Positions 55,021-63,832 of a stretch of 64,000 bases of DNA are shown here, one piece after another. Source of the stretch: Agromyces tardus (GTDB lineage Bacteria > Actinomycetota > Actinomycetes > Actinomycetales > Microbacteriaceae). Under the pieces are notes generated by a model, which was not told where the DNA came from, did not search any database, and saw only the letters and a list, made by a program, of their open reading frames with translations. The position numbers were made by a program, and so were the translations under genes. The stretch lies in NCBI RefSeq assembly GCF_003710805.1, contig NZ_RHHB01000001.1, positions 353,571-417,570 on the forward strand, in the 5' to 3' direction. How positions within the stretch are numbered: position 1 is the first letter of the stretch; each line of letters opens with the position of its first letter.

Positions 55021-55659
55021 TCAGCGCAGGTCCCAGAGGTCCGTCCACTCCACGCCGAGCTCGCGCACGAGCTCCCGGAGGGTCGACAGCGAGAGACCCA
55101 CGACCGTCGACGGGTCGCCCGAGACCGACCGGATGAAGGGCCCGCCGAGGCTGTCGACCGTGAAGGCGCCCGCCACGGCGAGCGGTTCGCCCGTGGCGAC
55201 GTACGCCTCGATCTCGACCGCGTCGAGTTCGGCGAACTCGACGGTGGCCGACGCGGGGCGCCCGACCGCGGCGCGCGCCTCGCCGCCCCGGTGGTCGATG
55301 ACCCAGTGGCCCGACCACAGCTCGCCCGAGCGGCCGTTCTGCCGGTGCCACCGCTCGAGGGCCACCTCGGGCTCGTGCGGCTTGCCGTAGATCTCGCCGT
55401 CGACGACGAACGCCGAGTCGCCCCCGAGGATGAGCCCGTCGATCGCCTGGCCGCCGGGCCGGGCGCTCACGATCGCCTCCGCCTTGAGGCGGGCGAGGAG
55501 CTGCACCATCTCGGATGCCGCGAGTCGCTCCCGCCCGGACTCGGCCTCCTCGACCGCGGCCTCCTCGTCGACGCCCGGGGCGACGGCGACGGGCTCGACC
55601 CCCGCCGATCGCAGGAGCTGGAGGCGCGCGGGCGACGTGGACGCGAGGTAGAGGCGCAT
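55021..55659 (-). CDS. maf: Maf family nucleotide pyrophosphatase
   Basis: 212 residues. LYLASTSPARLQLLRSAGVEP is the family opening. GGDSAFVVDGEIYGKP carries the catalytic acidic residue, and GAFTVDSLGGPFI and DPSTVVGLSLSTL follow. It hydrolyses dTTP/UTP or modified nucleoside triphosphates. CAGGAT lies six bases before the ATG. Proximity to accA3 is typical of actinobacteria. Confidence 0.93.
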   Translation of the reverse strand: MRLYLASTSPARLQLLRSAGVEPVAVAPGVDEEAAVEEAESGRERLAASEMVQLLARLKAEAIVSARPGGQAIDGLILGGDSAFVVDGEIYGKPHEPEVALERWHRQNGRSGELWSGHWVIDHRGGEARAAVGRPASATVEFAELDAVEIEAYVATGEPLAVAGAFTVDSLGGPFIRSVSGDPSTVVGLSLSTLRELVRELGVEWTDLWDLR

Positions 55660-55722
55660 GCCTCCATCCTGCACCGGGCGCGGGACGGAGCGTGCGCAGG
55701 CCCCGTGTGGGATGCTCGAACG

Positions 55723-57057
55723 ATGGCACACACCCGCCGCAGGCAGTCCGGCGCCCGCTCCGCATCCCGTGGCCGCCGAACGGCCGCGCCCCGTGAGCCG
55801 CAGCCGGGTCCCACGCTGGAGCTCGAGGTCGAGCGCATCGCCCATGGCGGGGTCTCGGTCGCGCGGCACGAGGGGCGGGTCGTCTTCGTCGCCGACGCGA
55901 TCCCCGGCGAGCGGGTGCTCGCGCAGGTCGTCGACGCGGGGCACGACCGGTTCTGGCGGGCCGACACGCTCTCGGTGCTGCGCGCCTCGACCGACCGCCG
56001 CGAGCATGTGTGGCCCGAGGCATCCGTCGACCGTGAGCCGGCGCAGCGCCCGGGGGGCGCCGAGTTCGGCCACATCCGCCTCGCGCGCCAGCGGGAGCTG
56101 AAGGCGGAGGTGCTGCGCGACGCGCTCGCCCGCATGGGCGGCGTCGAGTGGGACGTCGAGGTGCTGCCCGTGCGCCCGGAGCTCGCGCCGGGCGTGTCCG
56201 TCGACGACGGCACCGGCTGGCGCACCCGGGTTCGGCTGCACGTCGACGCCGAGGGGGCTGTGGGACCGTACGCCGCACGCAGCCACACGGTCGTGCACGT
56301 GACATCCCTGCCGCTCGCCGTGCCCGAGCTCGCCGAGCTCGCACCGCTCGACGAGCGGTTCCCCGGGGCGCGCGCGATCGACCTCGTGGCGCCCTCCTCG
56401 GGCGCAGCGGCCGTCGTGGTCGAGGGCGAGGGGCGGACGCCGCGCGGCGAGCCGCCCGTCATCGAGGAGGTCGTCGGCGACCGCACGTTCCGGCTCGACC
56501 GCGACGGGTTCTGGCAGGTGCACCGCGGGGCGGCGGCGACGCTCACGCAGGCCGTGCAGGAGCTCGTCGACCCGGATCGGTTCGACCCCCGTGCGGCCAA
56601 CCAGGACCTCTACGGCGGGGTGGGCCTGCTCGCCGCCGCCGTCGGCGATCGCTTCGGCGCGGGAGTGCGCATCACGACGGTCGAGGCCGATGTCCGCGCG
56701 ACCGAGCACGCCGGCGCGAACCTCGCGGAGTGGGTCGGCGCGCGCGCCGTGACCGCGCGCGTCGACCGGTACCTCGACACGCTCCTCGCCGGGTCCGCGT
56801 CGGAGCGCGCCGGCCTGCACGACGCGACGATCGTGATCGACCCGCCCCGCTCGGGCGCCGGACGCGACGTCGTCGACCGCCTCGCCGAGCTCGCGCCGCG
56901 CCAGTTGGTCTACGTCGCGTGCGACCCCGTCGCACTCGCTCGCGACGTGGGGTTCCTCGCCGAGCGGGGCTACCGCCTCGAGGCGCTGCGAGCATTCGAC
57001 CTCTTCCCGAACACCCACCACGTCGAAGCCGTGGCCCGCCTGACGGCTATCGTGTGA
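55723..57057 (+). CDS. Class I SAM-dependent RNA methyltransferase with TRAM domain (TrmA/RlmD family)
   Basis: 444 residues. A basic N-terminus precedes a TRAM RNA-binding domain (LELEVERIAHGGVSVAR, VFVADAIPGERVLAQV; about 32-90). The SAM part includes DLYGGVGLLAA, VIDPPRSGAGRDVV and the catalytic Cys in VYVACDPVALARDV. It methylates uridine C5 in tRNA or rRNA. The four iron-sulfur cysteines of E. coli RlmD are not seen. GATGCT lies six bases before the ATG. It separates maf from the two-component genes. Confidence 0.9.
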   Translation: MAHTRRRQSGARSASRGRRTAAPREPQPGPTLELEVERIAHGGVSVARHEGRVVFVADAIPGERVLAQVVDAGHDRFWRADTLSVLRASTDRREHVWPEASVDREPAQRPGGAEFGHIRLARQRELKAEVLRDALARMGGVEWDVEVLPVRPELAPGVSVDDGTGWRTRVRLHVDAEGAVGPYAARSHTVVHVTSLPLAVPELAELAPLDERFPGARAIDLVAPSSGAAAVVVEGEGRTPRGEPPVIEEVVGDRTFRLDRDGFWQVHRGAAATLTQAVQELVDPDRFDPRAANQDLYGGVGLLAAAVGDRFGAGVRITTVEADVRATEHAGANLAEWVGARAVTARVDRYLDTLLAGSASERAGLHDATIVIDPPRSGAGRDVVDRLAELAPRQLVYVACDPVALARDVGFLAERGYRLEALRAFDLFPNTHHVEAVARLTAIV

Positions 57058-57073
57058 TGGGGAAGGGAGCGCT

Positions 57074-57754
57074 GTGACGGGGGACACCGAGGCGGCCGCG
57101 ACGGTCGCCATCGTCGACGACCACGAGGCCGTGCGGCTGGGGTTGCGCGCCGCCTGCCGCGAGGCCGGGTACGAGGTCGTCGCCGAGACCACCGACGTGC
57201 CCGACCTGCTCGCGGCACTCCGAGGACGCGCGTGCGACGTCGTCGTGCTCGACCTCTCGCTCGGCGACGGGTCGAAGGTCACCGACAACGTGCGCGCGGT
57301 GCTCGCGACCGGCAGCGCGGTGCTCGTGCACAGCATCGCCGACCGGGTCGCCGCGGTGCGCGAGGCGCTCGCGGCGGGTGCCGCCGGCGTCATCCCGAAG
57401 TCGTCGCCCATGTCGTCGGTGATCGCGGCCATCGCGACCGTCGCCCGGGGCGAGGCCCTCAACAACGTCGAGTGGGCGAGCGCGATCGAGGCCGACCGCG
57501 ACTTCGCGAAGGCGCAGCTCGGCCGACGGGAACGCGACGTGCTGCACCTGTACGCGTCGGGCCTCCCGCTCAAGCTCGTGGCGATGCAGCTCGGCATCGC
57601 GCACTCGACCGCTCGCGAGTACCTCGACCGGATCCGTGCGAGGTACGTCGAGGTGGGCCGCCCCGCGCCGACGAAGGTCGACCTGCTGCGGCGGGCGGTG
57701 GAGGACGGGATCCTCCCGGGCCTCGATCTCGACGGCGGGGATGCCCGCCGCTGA
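57074..57754 (+). CDS. LuxR/NarL-family response regulator
   Basis: 226 residues. Receiver: Asp15/Asp16 in IVDDHEAV, phospho-acceptor Asp60 in VVVLDLSLGDG, Ser87 and Lys109 in VIPKSSP. The C-terminal HTH (about 148-212; LGRRERDVLHLYASG, AMQLGIAHSTAREYLDRI) belongs to the NarL group. The GTG at 57074 has GGAAGGGA upstream. Its 3' end overlaps the histidine kinase start, so they are translated together. Confidence 0.9.
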   Translation: MTGDTEAAATVAIVDDHEAVRLGLRAACREAGYEVVAETTDVPDLLAALRGRACDVVVLDLSLGDGSKVTDNVRAVLATGSAVLVHSIADRVAAVREALAAGAAGVIPKSSPMSSVIAAIATVARGEALNNVEWASAIEADRDFAKAQLGRRERDVLHLYASGLPLKLVAMQLGIAHSTAREYLDRIRARYVEVGRPAPTKVDLLRRAVEDGILPGLDLDGGDARR

Positions 57755-58979
57755 CTGGCGGGCCCTGCGGGCCGCGCCGCGCCGACGCACGGCCGTGAGC
57801 CGTGCGCAGGTCGAGCGGGTCTCGGCGCGAGCCGTGGGCGCGTTCGGCCTCGTGTTCGGCGCGCAGACGGTGCCGCTCGCGATCGAGCAGTCGAAGTACC
57901 TCGTCGACGGCGCGGGAGCCGCGCTCATGGCCGTGCTCTACGGCTCCATCGCGGCGCTCGCGGTCGCGACGTTCGCCGGTGCGGCGGTGCGCGCGGCCGC
58001 GCTGGCCTTCGCCGGCCTGTACGCGATGTCGCTGCTCGCCTGGCCGTTCCTCGTCGTCGACACCGACGCGATGAGCGGAGCCCAGCCGTGGCTCTACTAC
58101 CTCTGCACCGTCGCGACGACGGCGGCCGTCGTCGCCACCCCGCTGATCTGGGCGACCGCGTACACCATCATCGTTCCGGCGGCCTACGGCGTGCTCCGCC
58201 TGACGCCGGCGGGCGGAGCGGTGAGCCCGCTCCTCGCCGTGCTCGACGCGATGTACGCCGCGATCCTGGGGGTCGCGGTGCTCGTCATCATCACGATGCT
58301 GCGGCAGGCGGCGGAGGCCGTCGACACGGCGCAGGAAGCCGCCCTGCAGCGCTACGACCTCGCGGCGCGGCAGCACGCGACGGAGATCGAGCGCGTCAAG
58401 GTCGACGCGCTCGTGCACGACAGCGTGCTCACGACCCTGCTGTCGGCGGCGGCCGCCGAGACGCCTGAGGAACGGGCGCTGGCGGCGCGCATGGCCTCGG
58501 ACGCCGTCCGCCGCCTCGACGAGGCGGGCGCCGAGGGCCCGCGCGCCAACGACCGCGTGAGCCTCGCCGTGCTCGTGCGGCGCCTGCGCGGGTCGCTCGC
58601 GGCGTTCACCACGCCGTTCGTGGTGCGCGTCGTGAACACGGCCGGCGTCGAGCTGCCCGTCGAGGCGGTCGACGCGCTCGCCTCCGCGTCGATGCAAGCG
58701 ATCGTCAACAGCGTGCAGCACGCCGACGAGCCGGGCCGCACGACGCGGCGCGAGCTGCGCATCCGGGGCGTCCGGGCGGGCGGATGCGTCATCGAGGTCG
58801 CCGACAACGGCCGCGGCTTCGATCCGCTCACGGTGCCCGAGAGCCGGCTGGGCCTGCGCATGTCGATCGACGAGCGGATGACGAACGCGGGCGGGGCGGC
58901 TCGGATCGACGCCGCTCCCGGCCGCGGGACCACGGTGACCCTCTCGTGGCCGGCCGGCGTCGAGGAGGCGACGCCGTGA
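57741..58979 (+). CDS. Sensor histidine kinase
   Basis: 412 residues. The N-terminal membrane part has about five hydrophobic helices (residues 30-185), with no large extracellular domain. A dimerisation helix holds the phospho-acceptor His226 in VDALVHDSVLTTLLSAAAAE. The ATPase part shows the N-box SMQAIVNSVQHA (about 317-328) and G1 box DNGRGFD, then GLRMSIDERM. The ATG at 57741 lies inside the regulator gene; GTG 57796 is an alternative start. Partner of the LuxR-type regulator; signal unknown. Confidence 0.85.
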   Translation: MPAADWRALRAAPRRRTAVSRAQVERVSARAVGAFGLVFGAQTVPLAIEQSKYLVDGAGAALMAVLYGSIAALAVATFAGAAVRAAALAFAGLYAMSLLAWPFLVVDTDAMSGAQPWLYYLCTVATTAAVVATPLIWATAYTIIVPAAYGVLRLTPAGGAVSPLLAVLDAMYAAILGVAVLVIITMLRQAAEAVDTAQEAALQRYDLAARQHATEIERVKVDALVHDSVLTTLLSAAAAETPEERALAARMASDAVRRLDEAGAEGPRANDRVSLAVLVRRLRGSLAAFTTPFVVRVVNTAGVELPVEAVDALASASMQAIVNSVQHADEPGRTTRRELRIRGVRAGGCVIEVADNGRGFDPLTVPESRLGLRMSIDERMTNAGGAARIDAAPGRGTTVTLSWPAGVEEATP

Positions 58980-59989
58980 TCGCGGTGCCCCGTTGGCTGC
59001 TGCTCGTGCTCGGAGCCCTCTTCTCCGGCTACCACATCGTGCTCGGCATCTACTCCCTCGATGTCCCCGCCTCGCCGTGGCCGGCGGTGGGGGCGCTCGT
59101 GCTCTATGCCGTGGCGACGGCCCTGAGCCTGTGGCCGACCCACCGGGTGCGCATGCCCGACTGGCTCGCCGCGTTCGACCTCGCGGTGGCGATCGCGCTG
59201 CCGCTGCTCGTCACGAGCCAGCTCGACCCCGACGTCGACAACGGCTATGCCACCTGGCACGTCGCGGCGGTCGGCACCCTCATGACGATCACCGCAGCGC
59301 GCCGGCAGCTCGTCGCGGCCTGGCTCGGCGTCGGCGCGCTCGCGGTGCAGAGCGTGGTGTGGGCGGGATTCATGTCGCTCGGCAGCCTCGGCGTGATCGG
59401 CAGCATCGTGTGGGTCGGCATCGCGCACATGCTCACCGTGACGCTCGCGAGCGCCGCCCGGTCGACGCGACGCTATGCGCAGGCCGAGCGCGAGGCGGCC
59501 GCCTGGCAGGCCGCACAGGACGCGCACCTCTTCGAGGGCCGCATGCGACTCGCCCAGACGAACCGGATCGCCGCGCCCATGCTCCGACGCATCGCCGACC
59601 GCGGCGGCGACCTCACCGACGCCCAGCGACAGGAGTGCCGCACGCTCGAGGCCGCCATCCGCGACGAGATCCGCGGCCGGATGCTGCTCACCGACGCGGT
59701 CCGTGCGGCGGTGCAGCAGGCGCGCGAGCGCGGCACCACGGTGACCCTCCTCGACGAGGGCGGCATCGACGACCTCGACGAGGCGGTCCGCGACCGCATC
59801 CTGTCGCGGCTCGCGGACGCCGTCTCCGACTCGAGGGCCGACCGCATCATCGCCCGCACGGCCGCCGAGGGGTCCCCGGTCGCCGTCACCGTGGTCGGCC
59901 TCAGGGGGCCGATCGGCGGTCCCGATCCGGGCGTCGACTCGGACGACGCGGAGGTCGAGCTCTGGTTGGAGATCCCGCGCGAGAGCTGA
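58976..59989 (+). CDS. Membrane protein resembling a histidine kinase without catalytic motifs
   Basis: 337 residues. It has about six hydrophobic helices to residue 165, then a cytoplasmic helical region MRLAQTNRIAAPMLRRIADRG in the place where the kinase has its His helix, followed by ~130 residues ending WLEIPRES. No His-Asp pair, N-box Asn or DxGxG motif is present. Layout and topology parallel the preceding kinase, so it may be a degenerate paralogue that modulates it (inference). The start overlaps the kinase stop by GTGA. Confidence 0.7.
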   Translation: MIAVPRWLLLVLGALFSGYHIVLGIYSLDVPASPWPAVGALVLYAVATALSLWPTHRVRMPDWLAAFDLAVAIALPLLVTSQLDPDVDNGYATWHVAAVGTLMTITAARRQLVAAWLGVGALAVQSVVWAGFMSLGSLGVIGSIVWVGIAHMLTVTLASAARSTRRYAQAEREAAAWQAAQDAHLFEGRMRLAQTNRIAAPMLRRIADRGGDLTDAQRQECRTLEAAIRDEIRGRMLLTDAVRAAVQQARERGTTVTLLDEGGIDDLDEAVRDRILSRLADAVSDSRADRIIARTAAEGSPVAVTVVGLRGPIGGPDPGVDSDDAEVELWLEIPRES

Positions 59990-60135
59990 GCTCGATGCGC
60001 ACGGCGCGGCGAGCCGGCGCATTCGGACGCGGCATCCGCGCCCGGAGAAGAAGGACGGGGGGCCGGCTGAGCCGACCCCCCATCAAGCCCGAGTCACGGC
60101 GACAACCCGAATATCGCCCTGACTCGCCCCCAACG

Positions 60136-60159
60136 GTCACCGGTTACCCGTCCGGTGAC
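60136..60159. terminator. Hairpin between the kinase trio and the acc genes
   Basis: Eight-bp arms GTCACCGG and CCGGTGAC around eight bases, in a region between convergent transcription units. The surrounding 59990-60271 stretch holds no gene that I can support. Confidence 0.5.
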
Positions 60160-60165
60160 GGTGGC

Positions 60166-60181
60166 GGCTCCCACAGGAGCC
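60166..60181. terminator. Second hairpin in the same convergent region
   Basis: GGCTCC and GGAGCC arms around CACA, six bases after the first hairpin. Confidence 0.45.
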
Positions 60182-60271
60182 TGCGTTCTCAATGGTATGC
60201 AACCCGGTCGACGAGCGAAGTCGTCATTTCGGGGGACACCCCGTTCCGCGTGCCGTGCGGAGCCCGGGCGC

Positions 60272-60508
60272 TCAGCGCACCGAATGGGTCCAGCGGCCGG
60301 GCCCGACTTCGATCGGTCGGCGCAGCGCGCGCCGCGGGCTCGCCCACTCGCTCGGGACGGGCTTGTCGACGGCGGCGTGCTCCGCCTCCTCGGCGACCGC
60401 TGCGACCAGCACCGCCGTGACCGCAGCGGCCTCCTCGGGCGTGATGCCGCGCGAGAGGATGCGGAGGTCGACGGGGGCGCCGCCCTCGCTCGTGTTCTGC
60501 TCAGCCAT
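60272..60508 (-). CDS. Acyl-CoA carboxylase epsilon subunit-like protein
   Basis: 78 residues. LRILSRGITPEEAAAVTAVLVAAVAEE is the short helix typical of AccE/PccE epsilon subunits (in parts: ILSRGITPEEAAAV), and the C-terminus SEWASPRRALRR fits the family. Epsilon subunits are small actinobacterial proteins that stabilise the alpha-beta carboxylase. The ATG at 60508 lies 8 bases after the accD stop, with GGAGG upstream (AGGAGGC), so it is coupled to accD. Confidence 0.85.
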   Translation of the reverse strand: MAEQNTSEGGAPVDLRILSRGITPEEAAAVTAVLVAAVAEEAEHAAVDKPVPSEWASPRRALRRPIEVGPGRWTHSVR

Positions 60509-60516
60509 GACGCCTC

Positions 60517-62118
60517 CTACAGCGGGATGTTGCCGTGCTTCTTGGGCGGCAGGCTCGCGCGTTTGGTGCGGAGCGCACGCAGTGCCTTCACGACCGACAC
60601 GCGCGTCGCAGCGGGCTCGATGACGCCGTCGAGCTCGCCGCGCTCGGCGGCGAGGAACGGGGATGCCACGTTGTACGTGTACTCGTTCGCGAGCTTCGTG
60701 CGCACGGCGGCGACGTCTTCGCCCGCCTCCTCGGCGCGCTTGATCTCGCCGCGGTAGAGGATGTTGACGGCGCCCTGCCCGCCCATGACCGCGATCTCGG
60801 CCGTCGGCCACGCGAGGTTGATGTCGGCGCCGAGCTGCTTGGAGCCCATCACGATGTACGCGCCGCCGTAGGCCTTGCGCGTGATGACGGTGACGAGGGG
60901 AACGGTCGCCTCGGCGTAGGCGTAGAGCAGCTTGGCGCCGCGGCGGATGACGCCCGTCCACTCCTGGTCGGTGCCCGGGAGGTAGCCCGGCACGTCGACG
61001 AGGGTGAGGATGGGGATCGAGAACGCATCGCAGAACCGCACGAAGCGCGACGCCTTCTCGCCGGCGGCGATGTTGAGGGTTCCGGCCATCTGGCTCGGCT
61101 GGTTCGCGATGATGCCGACCGACCGCCCCTCGATGCGGGCGAAGCCCACCACGATGTTCGGCGCGAACAGCGGCTGCACCTCGAGGAAGTCGCCGTGGTC
61201 GACGACGCCCTCGATGACCGTGTGCATGTCGTAGGGCTGGTTCGGCGAGTCGGGGATGATCGTGTTGAGGCGGCGGTCCTCGTCGGTGATCTCGAGCTCC
61301 ACGTCGGCCTCGTAGACGGGTGCCTCCGACATGTTGTTGTCGGGCAGGAACGAGACGAGGGTGCGCGCATAGTCGAGTGCGTCGGATTCGTCGCTCGCGA
61401 GGTAGTGTGCGACGCCCGAGACGGTGTTGTGGGTGAGCGCGCCGCCGAGCTCCTCCATGCCCACGTCTTCGCCGGTGACGGTCTTGATGACGTCGGGGCC
61501 GGTGACGAACATCTGGCTCGTCTTGTCGACCATGATGACGAAGTCGGTGAGCGCGGGGGAGTAGACCGCGCCGCCCGCGGCAGGGCCGCAGACGATCGAG
61601 ATCTGGGGGATGACGCCCGACGCCGCCGTGTTGCGGCGGAAGATCTCGCCGTACTTGCCCAGCGCGACGACGCCCTCCTGGATGCGGGCGCCGCCCGAGT
61701 CGAGGATGCCGATGATCGGCACGCCGGTCTTGAGCGCGAGCTCCATGACCTTGATGATCTTCTCGCCGGCGACCTCGCCGAGCGAGCCGCCGAAGATCGT
61801 GAAGTCCTGCGAGTACACGGCGACCTGCCGGCCGTGGATCGTGCCGGTGCCCGTGACGACCGCGTCGCCGTAGGGGCGCTTCTTCTCCATGCCGAACGCG
61901 TGGGTGCGGTGCCGCACGAACTCGTCGAGCTCGACGAACGAGCCCGGGTCGAGCAGCTCGGCGATGCGCTCGCGCGCGGTCATCTTGCCCTTGGCGTGCT
62001 GCTTCTCGATCGCCGCCTCGCCGGACGCGGTCACCGCCTCGTGGTAGCGGTGCTTGAGGTCGGCGAGCTTGCCCGCGGTCGTGAAGAGGTCGGGGCCGTC
62101 GTTCGTCGATTCGGTCAC
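60517..62118 (-). CDS. accD: Acyl-CoA (propionyl/acetyl-CoA) carboxylase beta subunit
   Basis: 533 residues of carboxyltransferase. [57 protein letters not shown] and [13 protein letters not shown] (oxyanion loops) are present; length and sequence match AccD5/PccB. It transfers the carboxyl group from biotin of AccA3 to acyl-CoA. The GTG at 62118 is preferred because TAGAGT is seven bases upstream; GTG 62127 overlaps that box. accE follows directly; birA is divergent. Confidence 0.95.
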   Translation of the reverse strand: MTESTNDGPDLFTTAGKLADLKHRYHEAVTASGEAAIEKQHAKGKMTARERIAELLDPGSFVELDEFVRHRTHAFGMEKKRPYGDAVVTGTGTIHGRQVAVYSQDFTIFGGSLGEVAGEKIIKVMELALKTGVPIIGILDSGGARIQEGVVALGKYGEIFRRNTAASGVIPQISIVCGPAAGGAVYSPALTDFVIMVDKTSQMFVTGPDVIKTVTGEDVGMEELGGALTHNTVSGVAHYLASDESDALDYARTLVSFLPDNNMSEAPVYEADVELEITDEDRRLNTIIPDSPNQPYDMHTVIEGVVDHGDFLEVQPLFAPNIVVGFARIEGRSVGIIANQPSQMAGTLNIAAGEKASRFVRFCDAFSIPILTLVDVPGYLPGTDQEWTGVIRRGAKLLYAYAEATVPLVTVITRKAYGGAYIVMGSKQLGADINLAWPTAEIAVMGGQGAVNILYRGEIKRAEEAGEDVAAVRTKLANEYTYNVASPFLAAERGELDGVIEPAATRVSVVKALRALRTKRASLPPKKHGNIPL

Positions 62119-62125
62119 GCCGTTC

Positions 62126-62131
62126 ACTCTA
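62126..62131 (-). promoter_or_regulatory. -10 box TAGAGT of accD-accE
   Basis: Seven bases before the GTG at 62118; the alternative GTG at 62127 would lie inside the box. Confidence 0.5.
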
Positions 62132-62273
62132 CCGGCGAGGATCCGGCGGTGATCGTTGACGGTTTCCCACAAATTCGGGCGCGCGGGTCGTGGTGATCGC
62201 CACCGCTTCGCGCGCCGCGGACACTACCCTGAACTCGTCGGGCCCCTCGCCGGGCCCCTGCGGAGGAGGATCG

Positions 62274-63122
62274 ATGGACTGGGAACGCTCGCGCGCGGCC
62301 GTGCCGAGGTTCGACTGGCTCGACCAGGTCGGGTCCACGAACGACGTGCTGCGCGAGGCCGAGCAGGGGGCGGATGCCGCGCCGCGGCCGCACGGCTCCG
62401 TCGTCGTCACCGACGACCAGACGCGGGGCCGCGGGCGGCTCGGACGCACTTGGCTCGCCCCGACCGGGAAGACCCTCGCGATCTCGGTGCTGCTGCGTCC
62501 CGAGCTCCCGGGCGGGGGCCCGTTCCCGCCCGACGCGTACGGCTGGATCCCGCTGCTCGCGGGCGCCGCGATGACGGAGGCGGTGCGGGGCGCCGTGCAC
62601 GCGGCATCCGCTGCCCGGGCCGAGGCCGACGAGGACGACGGCACGGGGCGCCTCGACGTCGAGCTCAAGTGGCCGAACGACGTGCTCATCTCGGGCTACA
62701 AGGTGTGCGGCATCCTCTCCGAGCTCGTGCCCGACACGGGTGCGGTGATCGTGGGCGCCGGGCTCAACCTCACGCTCGACGAGCACGACCTGCCGACGCT
62801 CACCTCGACCTCGCTCCTGCTCGCCACCGGGGTCGCGCCCGACGCCGACGCCGTGCTCGTCGACTACCTCACCGGGCTCCTCGCCCTGTTCGAGCGGTTC
62901 GCGCAGGCGGGGGCGGATGCCGCGGCATCCGGTGTCGCCGACCACGTCGCCGGGCTCTGCGGCACCCTCGGCACCGAGGTGCGCGTCGAGCTGCCGGGCG
63001 GCGCCGAGCTCGTCGGCGTCGCGGATCGCCTCGACGAGCACGGCCGCCTCGTCGTCGTGGACCGGGAGAATGGGGAGCCGCAGTCTGTCGCGGCGGGCGA
63101 CGTCACCCACCTGAGGTATTAA
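62274..63122 (+). CDS. birA: Biotin-[acetyl-CoA-carboxylase] ligase
   Basis: 282 residues. DQVGSTNDVLREAE, the biotin/ATP loop TDDQTRGRGRLGRTWLAP, LKWPNDVLISGYKVCGILSE and VGAGLNLT are the ligase blocks; the small SH3-like C-terminal domain follows. The N-terminal DNA-binding domain is absent, so it is a pure ligase that loads biotin on AccA3. The ATG at 62274 has GGAGGAGGA upstream. It is divergent from accD. It carries a perfect 18-bp palindrome at 62914-62931. Confidence 0.95.
   Translation: MDWERSRAAVPRFDWLDQVGSTNDVLREAEQGADAAPRPHGSVVVTDDQTRGRGRLGRTWLAPTGKTLAISVLLRPELPGGGPFPPDAYGWIPLLAGAAMTEAVRGAVHAASAARAEADEDDGTGRLDVELKWPNDVLISGYKVCGILSELVPDTGAVIVGAGLNLTLDEHDLPTLTSTSLLLATGVAPDADAVLVDYLTGLLALFERFAQAGADAAASGVADHVAGLCGTLGTEVRVELPGGAELVGVADRLDEHGRLVVVDRENGEPQSVAAGDVTHLRY
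63117..63122 (+). promoter_or_regulatory. Possible -10 box TATTAA before the PH-domain gene
   Basis: Seven bases before the ATG at 63130 and inside the last codons of birA. Confidence 0.35.
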
Positions 63123-63129
63123 TGGGCCT

Positions 63130-63684
63130 ATGAGCGGGGTGTCGGTCACCGTCGCGCCGGCCGCGCCGGCCGAGCGAGTGGTCGCGCGACTGCGCGGGCA
63201 CGGGCGCGCACTCATCCTGCCGGTGCTGCTGCTCATCGCGACCGCCGGTGCCGCCGCGTACTCGATCGGCCTCGTCGCGGAGCCGTGGCAGCAGTTCGCC
63301 GTCGCAGGGGTGGGGCTGGCGATCGTCCTCCTGGGGTCGGGGCTGCCGTTCCTCCTCTGGCTCACGCGTCGCACGACGGTGACGACGCGTCGCATCATCC
63401 TGCGCCACGGCGTCTTCGTGCAGGTGCGACGCGAGCTGCTGCACAGTCGGGGATACGACGTGGCAGTGCGGCGCACCTGGCTGCAGCGCGCCTTCGGCTC
63501 GGGCGACCTGCACATCAACACCGGACACGAGCAGCCGTTCGTGATCCGCGACGTGCCCAAGCCGCTGCTGCTGCAGGCGGCGCTGCACGAGCTCATGGAG
63601 GAGTCGCACTCGCTCGTCGCGGATCGCCGGCGGGCCGCGCTGTCCGCGCCCGACGGCGACACCGTCGCGTGGGGCAGCCGCTGA
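63130..63684 (+). CDS. PH-domain (bPH2/YdbS-like) membrane protein
   Basis: 184 residues. Two hydrophobic helices (about residues 30-50 and 55-78) are followed by RRTTVTTRRIILRHGVFVQVRREL, the start of a bacterial PH domain, and a second strand set ending GHEQPFVIRDVPKP. Such proteins are common in Gram-positive bacteria next to birA in actinobacteria; their job at the membrane is unknown. Confidence 0.85.
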   Translation: MSGVSVTVAPAAPAERVVARLRGHGRALILPVLLLIATAGAAAYSIGLVAEPWQQFAVAGVGLAIVLLGSGLPFLLWLTRRTTVTTRRIILRHGVFVQVRRELLHSRGYDVAVRRTWLQRAFGSGDLHINTGHEQPFVIRDVPKPLLLQAALHELMEESHSLVADRRRAALSAPDGDTVAWGSR

Positions 63685-63787
63685 CACGATCCGGTGCGGA
63701 AGTCCCCGGTGAGCCGGGCGATCCCGAGCCGGACGACCTGCGAGGTGCCGACGCGGCGCCGCGAAGCGCGTACTGTGGTCGGCGGTT

Positions 63788-63809
63788 CTCGTGCATCCCC
63801 CGGCACGAG
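63788..63809. other. Small hairpin upstream of the last gene
   Basis: CTCGTGC and GCACGAG arms around eight bases, between a TACTGT hexamer (63771-63776, possible -10) and the AAAGG Shine-Dalgarno. It may shape the leader of the partial gene. Confidence 0.35.
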
Positions 63810-63832
63810 CGGCAGGACGAAAGGCTCTCCCC

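Noticed and set aside
53068..57057. Plus-strand open frame of about 1329 codons spanning accA3, maf and the methyltransferase
   Set aside because: Only the last part (from 55723) is a real protein; the rest is antisense to accA3 and maf.
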